Shown here: positions 21,664 to 33,749 of the stretch, piece after piece
How positions within the stretch are numbered: position 1 is the stretch's first letter
How the letters are laid out: every line of letters starts with the position of its first letter
From: Hemileia vastatrix
Taxonomy: Eukaryota; Basidiomycota; Pucciniomycetes; Pucciniales; Zaghouaniaceae
DNA: 64,000 bases
NCBI GenBank assembly: GCA_030280995.1
Contig: JASXTE010000001.1
Location: forward strand, 4,521,001-4,585,000
Direction: 5' to 3'
Notes under the pieces: model-generated
Told to the model about the DNA's origin: nothing
Database searches by the model: none
The model's input: only the letters and a program-made list of their open reading frames with translations
Program-made: the position numbers and the translations under genes

Positions 21664-22363
21664 TCTGCTTGCCAAGCTACTGGAAATGAAAACTGTAAAA
21701 AAAAATCAATGGGATTTAATTAATGAATTAAACTTATGTTTTTCAAAATAATTTTTTTTTAATTATTTAAAAAATAAAAATATAAATTAAATCAGTTTAT
21801 AAATCAATTAACAATAAAAATATAATAAAAAATATGTAGTTACAAATTATATTATTAAAAGTTAAAAAAAAATTATTTTGGGACCAACCAAAAAAGGTTT
21901 AAGAAGCCAACCAAAAATAATTAATACCAAAAGATATATTGGTAATATTGGGACTAAGCACTTAGTACTATTATGGTCAACCAATAATATCAAAATTTCA
22001 ATAAAATAATTAATTTAATATTTCTTTAAGAAAATAATGATCATCTAAGACTAAGAGAATAACTCTATTATGGTCAACTAGGAAAAATAATTATTTTTTA
22101 AAAAAATTGATCACTTACACTCAGTGACTCAACTAAATAGCCAAGGCACTATTATTACAATAAATATTTAATAATATAATTGATAGGTGAAAAGGTTTAT
22201 TTACTATAATGATCAAAAAATCACTTTAAAATTTATATAAATTAATATATTATAAACCTAAAAGGTTGAACCCAAGTTCAAAACACAGTTGCAGCAAAAA
22301 TTGAGGTTTTCACGCTAGATATTCCATGCGCCGGGTCGTTCGTCAAAAGTTGTCATTGTTGTT

Positions 22364-22377
22364 CCAAAAGCCTCCCA
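22364..22377 (-). other. possible chromovirus primer binding site
   Basis: On the minus strand TGGGAGGCTTTTGG lies a few bases inside the 5' LTR boundary, where a tRNA 3' end would pair. The matching tRNA was not identified. Confidence 0.4.
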
Positions 22378-22382
22378 ATTAT

Positions 22383-23659
22383 TGGCCAGTTGTCTAGAAG
22401 AAGGAGAAAAAGAATAAGAAAAGAAGATGAAGAAGGAGGAGAGAGAAATAAAAAGGTAAAATAAAAGGTAGAAAGAAATAAAAAAAAAGGAATAAAATAA
22501 CTAATAAAAGAGGTGCAACAACAAGTTTGTGAGAATTGACACAACAAGGAGTATTGGTTTAATGGGGACTATTGATCAAGTAAGTATTTGATTTCTGCTT
22601 AAATAATAATTATAATAACTAATAAACTTAAAGCAATCTATAGGAATTTATATAATATTTTTATTAGACTTATAACATCAAAAAAATAGTAAGAAAGTAT
22701 TTACATTATTATAAGTAATGTAATGTAAGTGATGGCTGCCAAAGGGGAATTCCAAGGCCCTTTTATAGGCAAAGATACCTTTGAAGCGCCTCAAATGTAT
22801 ATACAAAAGTAGTAGTAATGTGAAACAAGAGATTAAAAATTTTTAGTTAAAAAATAGAAATTAAGAGAAAAAATTGAAAAAATAAATTAAAGCCATGAAT
22901 AATTAAATATTTTTCACACCATAAAGTCCCAAAACAAGTAATTAATATAATGAGTAACTAAGTGAGTATGAAACCTGAGAACTGTGAGAAAAAAATCATA
23001 AACAGGTATTACAGTAAGATGTATAGGGTTTAATTAAAACAAATAAAACTATTTTCATGCCAAAATTTATGTAATAAATTTCATTCAGTATAAAGAAAAA
23101 TTAATTAATTTTTTTAACTATTTTAAGTAATTTAATAATTATTTTAATTGAAACAATTAATTAATTTAATAATATTACTAATTTAAGGTGAGAATTTTAA
23201 TGTCATTTTATTAAGTAAGTGTTTTTATTTATTTAATAATTTTAATGACACAATTAGTGGTCAAAAAAGGGCACAATATTTAAGGATGATAATATATGAC
23301 AAGTTGTAGTTAATATATAAATTTTATTAATTAAATTGTAATTAAATTATAATTTAAATTTATTATCACACTTATAATATAATTTTATAAATAATCAATT
23401 TATTAATTAATAGATATTAAATGCATAAAAATTTGACATGATTTTATATAATATAATATGTTTTTATGTAATAAATAATTTACTTACTAATAAAATTATT
23501 ATAATAATAATTTTACTTATTTATAAAATATTTATATAATTTTATTCTTCAATTAAATATTTTATTGTAAATACATAAAATACATAATGTTATTCCCTTA
23601 AATTATTCCAATAAATTATTATAACAATTTACTGGGATCCTGAAATAGCCTGGCTGAAA
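22383..23659 (-). repeat. chromovirus 5' LTR (uninterrupted)
   Basis: It aligns with 5712-6392 plus 7555-8156. It contains the uninterrupted sequence TTTTCATGCCAAAATTT that marks the insertion site in the left LTR. The outer end reads GGCTGAAA where the left copy has GGCTGACA. 64 bp of AT-rich sequence separate it from element B. Confidence 0.85.
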
Positions 23660-24126
23660 TTTAAATTATATTAGTCCTTTGTTTTCATCCATTTAAAATA
23701 TGTGAAATATTATTACTTAATTAGGGGGAATCAATGTTCAGGAATCTGCAATTAAATTAATTGCGGAAAATAATCTGCATACCCCAATTATCTTCCGCAA
23801 TTATTTTTGCTAATAATTGGGTTAGTAGACACTTTACGTGTCAATGTTCACCTCTTATCCGACATTTTTTTACACAATTTTTCATCACCACATCTTGGAC
23901 AACTTTCTGTCATAACCACATCTTGACCCACATTCTGCCATAACCACATCTTAGACTACTCTCTGGATATGCCCTCTACCCTGCTTTGCACTCCCATTCT
24001 CATCCCATGCTGTTCATTCTATCCGCTAAGAACCCCTCACCATCTCATCTATTTGTTTCTTCTCCTTTTCATCTAGCTATCTCATATGCTTGTTTCTGCT
24101 CCTTTTCATCTTCATTTATATTTTAA

Positions 24127-25585
24127 CATGCATTGTCGTCCTAGATCTTCTCAAAGGAAGCCATCACCCAGCTCTTCTTCAAATACCACTACTCCCTCTT
24201 TCCCCCTCTCAGCCGAGAAATCTAAGACTGTTCAATTAAAAAAAGATGATCATCTCATTCTTATCAACTGGCTGAAAAGCCAATCTAACTATGATTCTTG
24301 TTTTGGTACTGAGTATGCAAATAAAGTAGGATGGCTCCAAGTATCAAAAGTTAATGGCTATCTTCTAATGGAAAAAGAATTACAGAATAAGACCAATGGA
24401 AAAATTGATTTTTTGCCTAAACAGATGTCTGTACGCTTCAAGCATTACCGAGCAAAATACAAGAAGGCAAAGGCTTTTTCATCTTCCACTGGTTTTGGGG
24501 TTACCAAAATCGATATAACTAAGGGTATCGAATCCATAGACAATAAACTTGAATCTTTATGTCCTTAATTTAAAGAGATGAATGCAATTTTTGGAGAGCA
24601 AGCCAATGTTAATCCTGTAAACATGTTGGATGGAGAAGATCCTATCTCCAAACATGATGTTGAAGCGAATCTTCTCCCATCCTCTTCCTCCACTCAAGCC
24701 TCCCCTCATTTGAATGAGAAAAATCTAGATAGATTTTCTGTAGATCCTATTGGTGATTTAACCCAACCAAATATAGCTCAGGTCTCTTTCTTTTTTCTTT
24801 TATCTTATCAATTCTATTTTTTTCTTTACTTATCTTTTTCTTATTTCTTAAAAGGCTGACAAACATACCCAGGATCCTGAATCAACTGAGTCTGAAGATA
24901 GTGACAATGATGAGGAGGAAAATATGACCTTGAACAAGAAGCATAGGGCTTCAAGTAGTCTAAATTTCCACTCCCAAAGAATACAAAAAAGTGATACTTC
25001 AACACAAACCCCTTTTTTGTCTATGGAACAATTTTTAGAGAAACGTGATGCTGGTAAGTGATACCATACCTCTTATTACTTTACTCTTCTTTTCTTCTAC
25101 TTTATATTAATTTTTATTATAACTCTAGAACAAGTGGAAATTTCTAAAGAGACTCTAAGCTTTGAAAAGAAGAAATACAATCTCTCTTTAAGGAGGGATG
25201 ATAGTCTACAAGATTTGGAAGAGAAGAAGTACAAGCTCTCTTTACGGACGGATGATTATACCCAAGATTAGGAGGAGAGGAAGTACAAGCTCTCTTTACA
25301 GAAGGATGATTGGGCCCGAGATTTGGAGGTGAGGAAGTACAAGCTCTCTTTACTGAAGGATGGTTGGGCCCAAGATTTGGAGGATAAGAAGTTTGAGTTA
25401 ACTCTAAGTATTGAAAAATTACAAAAAAGGAGAAAACACTTGAACATCAAAACCTATTAGAGCAGATGAAATATAAGTTTGATCATGAAGAAAATTCCAA
25501 AAAGAAAGACTTCTTGATAGAATGTGTTAAAGCTAATAAATCTGTTGAGGAAATTATCCGTTTAAAGAAATTTTTGGATGACTAG
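24127..25585 (+). pseudogene. Harbinger accessory Myb/SANT-like protein (element B)
   Basis: It has the same architecture as the copy at 10141: ATG at 24127, Myb/SANT-like domain, TGFGV and SLCP. Introns are inferred at 24782-24854 and 25054-25128. This copy keeps GGA where A has the early TGA, but has TAA at 24566-24568 (A has TAC, Tyr) and TAG at 25269-25271 inside the repeat region. It has about four 18-residue coiled-coil repeats, fewer than A. The A6 frameshift before EHQNLLEQMKYKF is identical to A. Confidence 0.75.
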
Positions 25586-25749
25586 TTTGTTTTATTTCTC
25601 TCACACTTCAACTGTTCATATTTATTTGTACATTAAATTTACAATAATTTCATGTATTTCATTACTCTATCAATCATTACTTGAATTTTTGTATTTTAAT
25701 GTTAAATATTCATTTTTTAAATAAAATTTTCTTGTCTCCTTTGAAAATT

Positions 25750-26155
25750 AGACAATCTCCCACCCCTGTAGTTTTTTGAAGAAAGGGGTGGGTATCCCCA
25801 AAATTATTTCATGTCATGAATCTTGAAAGTCTTATATGAAACTTTGGCTTTACTACCCCCTTCATTTTACTGGTATCCCCAAAATTCTTACATTTCAGAA
25901 TTTCACAAGTCTTATAAGAAATTTTGGCAATACCCCCCTTGAAATTTATTGAAGTAAGGGACGGGTATCACCAAAATACTTACAAGTCAAAAATTTTACA
26001 TGTTACATTTGAAAATTTGGAAATACCCCCCCTACATTTTATTGGAGCAAGGGGTGGGTATCACCAAAATTTTTACTAGTCTTCAATTTTGAATGTCAGA
26101 TTTGAAAATTCGGCAATACCCCCCCCCCCCTGCATTTTATTGAAGTAAGGGGTGG
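25750..26155. repeat. CCACCCC/GGGGTGG hairpin repeats (element B)
   Basis: This is the counterpart of 11818-12240. The last unit has a longer C10 run. It again sits between the convergent Myb-like and Tet-like genes. Confidence 0.6.
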
Positions 26156-26456
26156 AATTCATCTAAATTTAATATAATTACATAAATGATTAAATCACTA
26201 TTTATTATATATCAATTTCCCTAGTTTAAAGTAATGACAATTCCTCAAGCCAAAAATGCAGACCAAGTTGAGAAACAAAAGTTTGGGACTTTCCACAGGT
26301 ATAGGCAAGAGGAACCCCATGAAACAAATAAATGCTATCATGATTACCTGTTATACAACCAAAGGTCGTTGGATCATCACATTACTTGAGCTAATTGATA
26401 TATAAAAAATATTTATTAAAAATTTATGGAAAAATATAAAATTTTCGATGACAACT

Positions 26457-27830
26457 CTAATCCCCATACTTTTTGGATCTAGATAAAGCTTTTTTAAATC
26501 GATTAACTTTACCTTCTTTCTTTACCTTTTTAATTCTATGAATCAACTTATGTCTGATTTCGAATGAGCAACAAAAATGTGTGAAATCTTGACAGGATTC
26601 CAAACCAGGAGGAGCTTTGGTCGTTTAATGATTATCCTGAGAAAAATCCCAAATAGTTTTTATGATACCATTTCTTAAACCAAAATCAATGATTCACTGG
26701 TGGTCTGGAAAATATAAACCATGTCCTTTGATTTTAGCTGGAGATGGTATTGGTTGGCCAGTTATTGGATCGATATATGAGAATATACCAAAAATGAGAA
26801 AATTGGTGTCATTACTATTGATATGAATCCTATTTTGGAATCCAGAATGAGTGATGATAACATTAGAAAATAAAAGATATTTGTGGGTGATATCTTCCCA
26901 TTTGGAGTCACACCAATTTGGTATTCCAACTTTTGTTGCAAGTTCATGATTTTTTTCAAATGCTTTATTACAGAGCTTTTTGAGTCAAAGCGAAATAAAA
27001 GAGTTAAAGGAAGGTAGAGTGTCCCATAAGAAAAAATCATCATCTTTTTGAGCTTTAGTGATATTCTTGAGGAATGATTATATGCCTATATAATTGAAAT
27101 AACTGAAATGATATTAAGAATGGAACAAAAATTATTATACATACCAAGAGAATATACTTTAACAAAACCAGGTCTCCAACCAAATTCAATCATGATGCCA
27201 CCCAACAAATTTGTATTCCTAATAGGTAACCGAACCAAAGCCATTTGATAAAGAGTTATGATAAGATTGGATAGTTGATTAAAAGATTAATCTTTTACAC
27301 CATCAAATGAATGAACTTCCAAAATGAATTGAGCCTTATAAGTATTACTGATAACTGCAAAAACTTGATCATTTCCGAATTCGGTTAGATATTTTATATC
27401 TTTTGGTAATTTTTTTGGATATTGATTTTTTTTTATTTACTTTAGTTTTATAAAAAAAAATGTTTGGGATATGACAAAAAAACTTTCACAGAGAATTTTT
27501 TTTTCAGATATCTTTTCTTCTGATGAGACTGATTATCTTTAATTATTTTTGATGATTTAGAAGATGAATTTTTTTTCAGATATCTTTTTTTCTGATGAGA
27601 CTGATTATCTTTAATTTTTTTTGGATGATTTAGAAGAAGAATTTTTTTTTTCAGATATCTTTTATTCTGATGAGACTGTTTATCATTAATTTTTTTTGAT
27701 GATTTAGAAGATGATTGTATTGAAGTGGATTTTGAAGAAGATGATAGAGATGATCAAGATGAAGATGATAAAGAGGATAAAGATGAAGATGAAAAAGAAT
27801 TAAGGGGTGAATCTGAAGAAGAAGAATTTT
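26457..27830 (-). pseudogene. Tet/JBP-like 2OG-Fe(II) dioxygenase gene (element B)
   Basis: It is collinear with 12535-13890. The intron at 27053-27144 has the same length (92 nt) and splice sites. Exon 2 keeps NRIHINSNDTNFLIFG, so the putative iron-binding His (codon at 26823-26825) survives here while copy A has Tyr. The C-terminus reads through where A has TGA and ends at TAG 26457-26459 (SRSKKYGD). Private lesions include ATG changed to ATT at the start, TAA near 27288 and a stop in FPDHQ*IIDF. The TGA in the FxxL*LKKLCN segment is shared with A. As in A, His replaces the expected Arg before FG. Confidence 0.55.
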
Positions 27831-28299
27831 TTTTTATCTGAAAAAAATTCAACTCATCTTTTTTTTTTAAAAAAACTCACCTAATAATATCTTTTAAAAT
27901 AAAATTTAAAGCAAAATCCTTTTAAAAAAAATTAAAAAAATTTTAAATAACAAAAAAAAATAAAATGATTTTACAAAAAAATTATTTCAAAAAAAAAAAT
28001 TCAAAAGAAAACCTAAATTTTGGTTATAAAAAACCTTCACAGAAAATCCTAACAAAATAATTTAAAATAAAAAAAAAATCAGTAAAAGAAAAATCAAAAA
28101 AAATAAATTAAAAAAAAAATAAATTCAGTAAAGTTATTTGGAAGAAAAATTAAAAATTAAAATCTAAACCGTTTTTGTTTTTTAATTTAAAGGGAAAGAA
28201 CTTAACAGAATGTAAAAGATTTTTTATTTTCTAAAATTCTGCCAAAAAAAAATTATAAAAAACTAATTTTTAGTATGTTTTTTAGAAAGTAGGTAACCC

Positions 28300-29650
28300 C
28301 TCTTTAACTGCCATAAAAGTCCCCTTCCCCCCCCTTTATTTCTCTGAAATCCCCTATAAAATCCCTCCCTCTTTGCCTGCCTCAAAATCTCCCTGAAACT
28401 CCCTCCTTAATTGCCTCAAAACCCCCCAAACTCCCCCCCTTTACCCCTCTTTATATGTCCCAACCTCCCCCCTTCCACTCCCCTTAAACCACCTCTAGCC
28501 CCCCCTCCTTCTTAACAAACAATCGCTAATGATTGTTTGTTAAGAAGGAGGAGGGGTGTCACCGGAAAACCTACACACAAGGTCAAGGGTGTTCCTGGAA
28601 GTGAGATGGAGGGAGGAGTTTAGAAACTTCTTTGATGCACAGAGGAAATGTTCGAGGAAGTAATTCGAAGATGACTCAAAGGAAGAGCTACTGCTTCAAG
28701 ATATGTTTGAGAAGAGCTCTAATATAATTTAAAGGTAATATTAAAATTCTTAAGATCTCACAAAGGGTTGGAAACTCAATAATCAAAGATTTAGGATTTA
28801 GAAATGATTACTGATAAAAAAAGGAAAGATACAATAATAATGATTTAACCTAAAGCTTTACCACTATTAACTATATATAAATTTTATAATTTAATTCTAA
28901 AGAATGTCAAACCAAAAACCCAACCCCTTTTATATCCTTTACTCCTCCTTGCATTGAACTCATACCCATCAATTACTCTGCACACCACAGACCATTAAAA
29001 ATACACCCGTTACACCTGGACCCTCCTCACTAACATCTGTCAACCATTTAATCCTCCACTAACCATTCCATCCATGCTCACTACCCCTTTTAATAATTCA
29101 CAGACACTTAATAAACCTTTTAGTGTACTATTACATTGACTATTGCGCTGTGCGTCGCTTATTGAGGAAAAGACTGAGACACACTATTGAGAGATTGACT
29201 ACTTAGATTTAGAGTTTAGACTAGCGCGGTTGAATAGTGAGTACACAAAGGAAAGTCGCAGTTGCTATGTAGAATTGCTTTCTGTGCTTCAAGTATGGAT
29301 TTAGACCTCTGTTTTAATTATTTAATGAGCTGCTTTTGCCTCAAGTGTCATGTGGCGCGTGACAGGGGGTAGAGGCAGATTAAGGGGAGTGGAAGAGGGG
29401 GAAGGGGGGATTTGAGGCGGCTAAAGAGAAGAGAAGAGGGGATGATTGAGGAACCTAAAGAGAGGGGAAAGGGGGTCATGAGGCGCCCAAAGAGAGGGGA
29501 AGGGGGGTCATGAGGCACCTAAAGAGGGGGGAAAGGGGGGATTTGGGACAGGTAAAGAGGGTGAAATAAGGGGGACTTGAGGAAGGTAAAGAGAGGGGAG
29601 ATGGAGTGACTTGAGGCAGGTAAAGAGAGAGGAAAAGGTGTGAAATGAGG
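28300..29650. repeat. inverted G/C minisatellite of element B, split by solo LTR
   Basis: The C-rich arm (28300-28505), palindromic centre CTTCTTAACAAACAATCG ... GTTTGTTAAGAAG (28508-28548) and G-rich arm (29365-29650) correspond to 14380-15000. The G-rich arm resumes directly after the solo LTR. Confidence 0.75.
28557..29364. repeat. solo LTR (808 bp) in element B
   Basis: It starts TGTCACCGG and ends GCGTGACA, giving a TGTCAC/GTGACA terminal inverted repeat. It is flanked by G-rich AGGGG and GGGGG. The same position in element A is uninterrupted. It belongs to a family not otherwise seen in the window; orientation is unknown. Confidence 0.75.
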
Positions 29651-30183
29651 CAGCTAAAGAGGGTGAAGGAGAGAAAAAAAAAGAAAAAAAAGAGAAAAAA
29701 AGAGAAAAAAAAATTAGTCTAACCTTGAAAATAAAAAAAAGGACTTAAAAAAATAAATATATATAAAAAATAAAATAAAAAATAAAAAAACAACAAAAAA
29801 ACAAAAAAAAGGAAAATAAAAAAATTCATGATTAGCAAATAAAAAAGAAAAAAAAGAAAAAAAATACTTACTTGGTGAGATGAGTTGAGAAAATAAATGT
29901 AACCAAAATATTTTATTGATTTTTGAGGAGAGGATGAAAAGGATATGAGTGATGACTGAAAATAAAAATCACTGACAAAATATGCAATTTCAGAAAATAT
30001 GTGATTTCATGTTGATCTGGTGAAAGAAAACCAATGAGCCATCCAAAAAAAAATATTCACCGTAAATTCCAAAAAAAAATGAATATGCAACAAACCAAAA
30101 TACTAAACCAAGCGAATAAAGTAGACAAATAGGACATTCAGAGGGTACAAAAAAATAATTTAAAAGGGTGGTGAAGAGAAATG

Positions 30184-31422
30184 TTAGAGAGTAATAGGCA
30201 TAATGACAGGTTGTATGCCGGTTGAATGAATGTTTTGTGATTCAAGGGAGGGGAGAGCCGGTGCTTTTTCAGGATCATCTTCTTCATAAAGATCATTCAA
30301 CTCATCCATTAAATCAGCTAGGATATTGTGGAGAATAATGCAAGTCATGATCCAATGATTTGCAGTTTTGATCTTCAATTTTTTTTGAAATTGGATTCTG
30401 AGCTCCCAAAGACTAGAAAATTGTCCCTTTAAAATACCTATAGCATGTTCAATTCTTACTCTTGATTGTGCAAGGTGATAATTAAAGGAAGTTTTGGGGT
30501 CACTTTCTAAACATGCACCACGGAAAGCAGGTATAATTTACTTTCCACTTGCATATGCTGAGTCTGCAAGGAGGTACTGAGATTTGTCAAAGTATGAGTC
30601 AGGGGTTTGATAAATCCTCATTCTTTGGAATACGGAAGAGTCATGACATGAGCCAGGGCAGCCACTATGAAAAGCAATAAATTTTTTATTGACATGGCAT
30701 ACAAGTTGAATGGGAATAGAGTATCTAGAAAGAAGATAAAAAGTTAGTTCATGAATGATGAGAAATTGGAGATGATTTTGAAGAAACCTTTTTTTGCGAT
30801 CAAAATAATGATTCCCATCATGAGCAGGCTTTTGACTCAAAGGTATAGTTGTGCCATCAACAAATCCTACACAGCTAGGGAAACCTTCAGCTTGCATTAC
30901 TTGAGAGGATTCAAGTCACTGTTCTGGAGTTGGTCAAGCAAGTGTTTGAGACTTGAGGGAAAGGATAGTAATCATACAGCGCTTGGTGTATAATATCATG
31001 GTACCATATCCTATGTTAAAGAAATTATCCAAACGTCTTACAGCAGCATTGTTTCCATTTGAGCCAAAGCAACATAGTGCAACAGCAAGTTGAATGGCAG
31101 GATTAAGCTGTTTGTTATTGAAATTGTTATGAAAGATAGGATGATTGAAGATGAGTTGATAAAGTTTGAAGAAAGAATTGGGAGAAGATCTAAAAAGTTG
31201 GGTGAAGTTTAAATGAGGATTGTTGAGAATGGAGGCCAGATCATATTTGGGATCATGATAAAGATTTGGCCCCCTGGTGATGATGTAACACTTTTTGGAA
31301 AGAAAACACATATAAGATAAAGCATCTTCCAAATAAGAGTCAGATTTATAGTAAAGAACTAAAAGAAAAGTAATAGCATTCATTGTTGAGTGAAGTAGCT
31401 TCCTAGTAGAGAGGTGTTTCAT
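30184..31422 (-). pseudogene. Harbinger-like DDE transposase (element B)
   Basis: ATG is at 31422 (MKHLSTRKLLHS). The N-terminal region is open to about 30934, where two stops (TGA replacing a TGG Trp codon and TGA replacing CGA) break the SQT.AWPAPEKRLESS segment that is intact in A. The core CVGFVDGTTIPLSQKP, GCPGSCHDSSVFQ, LLADSAYASGK follows in one frame. The TAA at 30538-30540 is shared with A. The frame then continues through RIEHAIGILKG to a natural stop near 30184 after an acidic tail (YEEDDPEKAPALP). All three catalytic residues (D, D, E) can be placed. Confidence 0.82.
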
Positions 31423-31804
31423 TGTTGCTGGTGGAAGGGTTATGTGATGAGGGAAGTGGGAGTTTACCACCAAATGTGCAGTTGGGGTGTGTAGATAGGA
31501 AAAAACTCAAGTCTTTGCCACCAAAATTAAGTAGAATAGAGTGAGGAAAGACTTAAGGATGGCATCAGCAATTATGAATCATGTGACTTTCTTGAAAATC
31601 CATCATGGATTAGTTGAGTTTGGGATCAGGAATTAAGAATGAAAATTTGAGTATAAGAGGCGGGATAATGCATTATCATGAATTCCTTATCCACTAGCCC
31701 TGGGGCTTGTGGATAAGAATCTTCTGAAATTACTAATGTCTGATCCCTGGAGAAAAAATTCCTGATACCTAATTGCAGATCCCTGAACATTGATACCCCA
31801 TATT

Positions 31805-33445
31805 ATATAAGTAGAGTTGAGCTCAAAAAGAATATGAATAAATCTATAGAAAAAAATAAGAGGCAATAATATAATATTGGGTTGTTTCATAAAAAATTAT
31901 TGGGTCATTGGTTAATATATTATTACAATCTATATTAAATTATTGGGTTGTTGGTTAATGTATTATTAAAATTTTGATTAAATTATTTAGTCAATGGATA
32001 ATATATTAATACACTGTATTTTGAATTCTTGAGTTGTTGGAAAATGTTTTATATTGTTTTTAGGGAATGTTTTGCATAACAACCCTCCTTATATATTGCA
32101 TGAGGACCCTCAATGGTAAGTGGCTTTTCCACTGGCCACTTGTGTCTAGAGGGGCCACTTGAGGCAAATATGCCTTACTCCTGGTAGATTGGGGCAGGCA
32201 GGTTTCCAATAAAAAGAACCTAAAAAAAGAAAATCAAATTAAAAAGAAATCAAAAAAAATTAACATACCAAAAATAAGAGAGAGCCAAAGGAAAGATTGT
32301 TAAAAAAATAAAAACAAATTACATATAAGAAAAAAAATTACCTACTAAAAAGAAGGGTGAGCAGAAGAAAAGTACAAAAAAAAGAAAAAAAATTACCTCC
32401 TAAAAAGATGGGTTAGCAGAGGAAAAGTAAAAAAAAAAAGAAAAACAAATTACTGAGAGGCTAAAAAAAATTAGCTACTTAAAAGAAGGGTGAGCCAAAG
32501 AAAAGTACAAAAAAAAAAAAAAAAGAAAAACAAATCAAAGATAAGGCAAAAAATTATTTACCTACTAAAAAGAAGAGTGAACTGTAGGATAATAAAATCT
32601 TTTTAGTAGGTAAATAATATTTTTGCCTTATCTTTAATTTGTTTTTCTTTTTTTTTGTATTTTATTTTGCCTCTCTCTTCTTTTTAGTATCAAATTTTTA
32701 TTTTTGGCATTCTCTCAGTAATTTTTTTTATAGTTCTCTTTGGCTCACCCTTCTTTTTAGTAGCTAATTTTTTTTTTCCTCTTGGTAATTTGTTTTTCTT
32801 TTTTTGTACTTTTCTTCTGCTAACCCATCTTTTTAGGAGGTAATTTTTTTTTCTTTTTTTTGTACTTTTTTTCTGCTCACTCTTCTTTTTAGGAGGTAAT
32901 TTTTTTTCTTATATGTAATTTGTTATTATTTTGTTAATGATCTTTCTTTTGGCTCTCTCATATTTTTTGTAGGTAATTTTTTTTTGATTTCTTTTTAATT
33001 TGGTTTTCTTTTTTTAGGTTCTTTTTATTGGAAACCTACCTGACCCAATCTACCAGGAGTGAGAAATGTTTGCCTCATGTGACCAGTGGAAAAGTCACTA
33101 GCCATTGAGGGTCCTCTTGCAATATATAAGGAGGGTTGTTATTAGGAAAATTCCCTCATCATACCATGTAATTTAAGTTATCTTCTAATAAAAATATAAA
33201 TTTTTTTCCAATGACTCAAGAATTTAATATAAAGTGTATTAATATATCATTGAAAGACTAGATAATTTAATAAACAGTTTAAAAATATATTATCAAACAA
33301 CTAAATTATTTAATAAACAGTTTAATAATATATTAACCAATGACCCAATAATTTTTTATACAACAACCCAAAATTATATTATTTCCTCTTATTTGTTTCC
33401 AAAGATTGATTCATATTATTTTTTGAGCTCAGCTCTATTTAAATA
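31805..33445. mobile_element. foldback element / ~1.6-kb imperfect palindrome
   Basis: The left arm (about 31811-32572) and right arm (about 32599-33440) are reverse complements with scattered changes, around a ~26-nt loop. Landmarks are GAGTTGAGCTCAAAAAG against TTTTTGAGCTCAGCTC at the outside and AACAACCCTCCTTATATATT against AATATATAAGGAGGGTTGTT further in. The pair CCTACTAAAAAG and CTTTTTAGTAGG closes the centre. The arms contain 60-70-bp A-rich tandem repeats. No protein is encoded. The left end abuts the TA after element B. Confidence 0.8.
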
Positions 33446-33749
33446 ATATTTATATAATTTATGTTTTACTTATATATATTAAATTTTACAAAAAATGGAC
33501 GCTCAACAAAATATATAAAGGTAAGCATTAATCTTAATTTTTTTCTTAATTGGAAAGCAGTTTAAGCTAATTACTTTTTAATTTCAGATACAATTAAATA
33601 CAAAAATATTAATTTATTATTTGGGTTTTATCAAATTTTAAATAATTAAGTAGCAATATTTCAAAAATTTTAAATGGAAGAAAACATAGGACTAATAAAA
33701 TATATAGATTGGAATTTTTTACAACTAGACATATTCTGTAGATTTTTTA

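Larger units (their letters stand above)
5712..23659 (-). mobile_element. Ty3 chromovirus, complete but nested and dead
   Basis: Two related ~1.28-kb LTRs bound the element: left 5712-8156 once its insertions are removed, right 22383-23659. Minus-strand gag, protease, RT, RNase H, integrase and a chromodomain-like C-terminus lie between them. The integrase half (8190-9748) and the RNase H half (from 17107) are separated by Harbinger-like element A. Removing A with one TA rejoins the protein frame across the junction (GIYI + VDMEEE). No clean target-site duplication was found. Confidence 0.88.
23724..31800. mobile_element. Harbinger-like DNA transposon B with three genes
   Basis: The ends are GGGGGAATCAATGTTCAGGA and, reverse complemented, TGGGGTATCAATGTTCAGGG, flanked by TA on both sides. 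Gene content and order match element A throughout. It is longer because an 808-bp solo LTR sits at 28557-29364. Both copies share several disabling features but also have private lesions, so they are separately decayed descendants of a similar parent. Confidence 0.87.
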
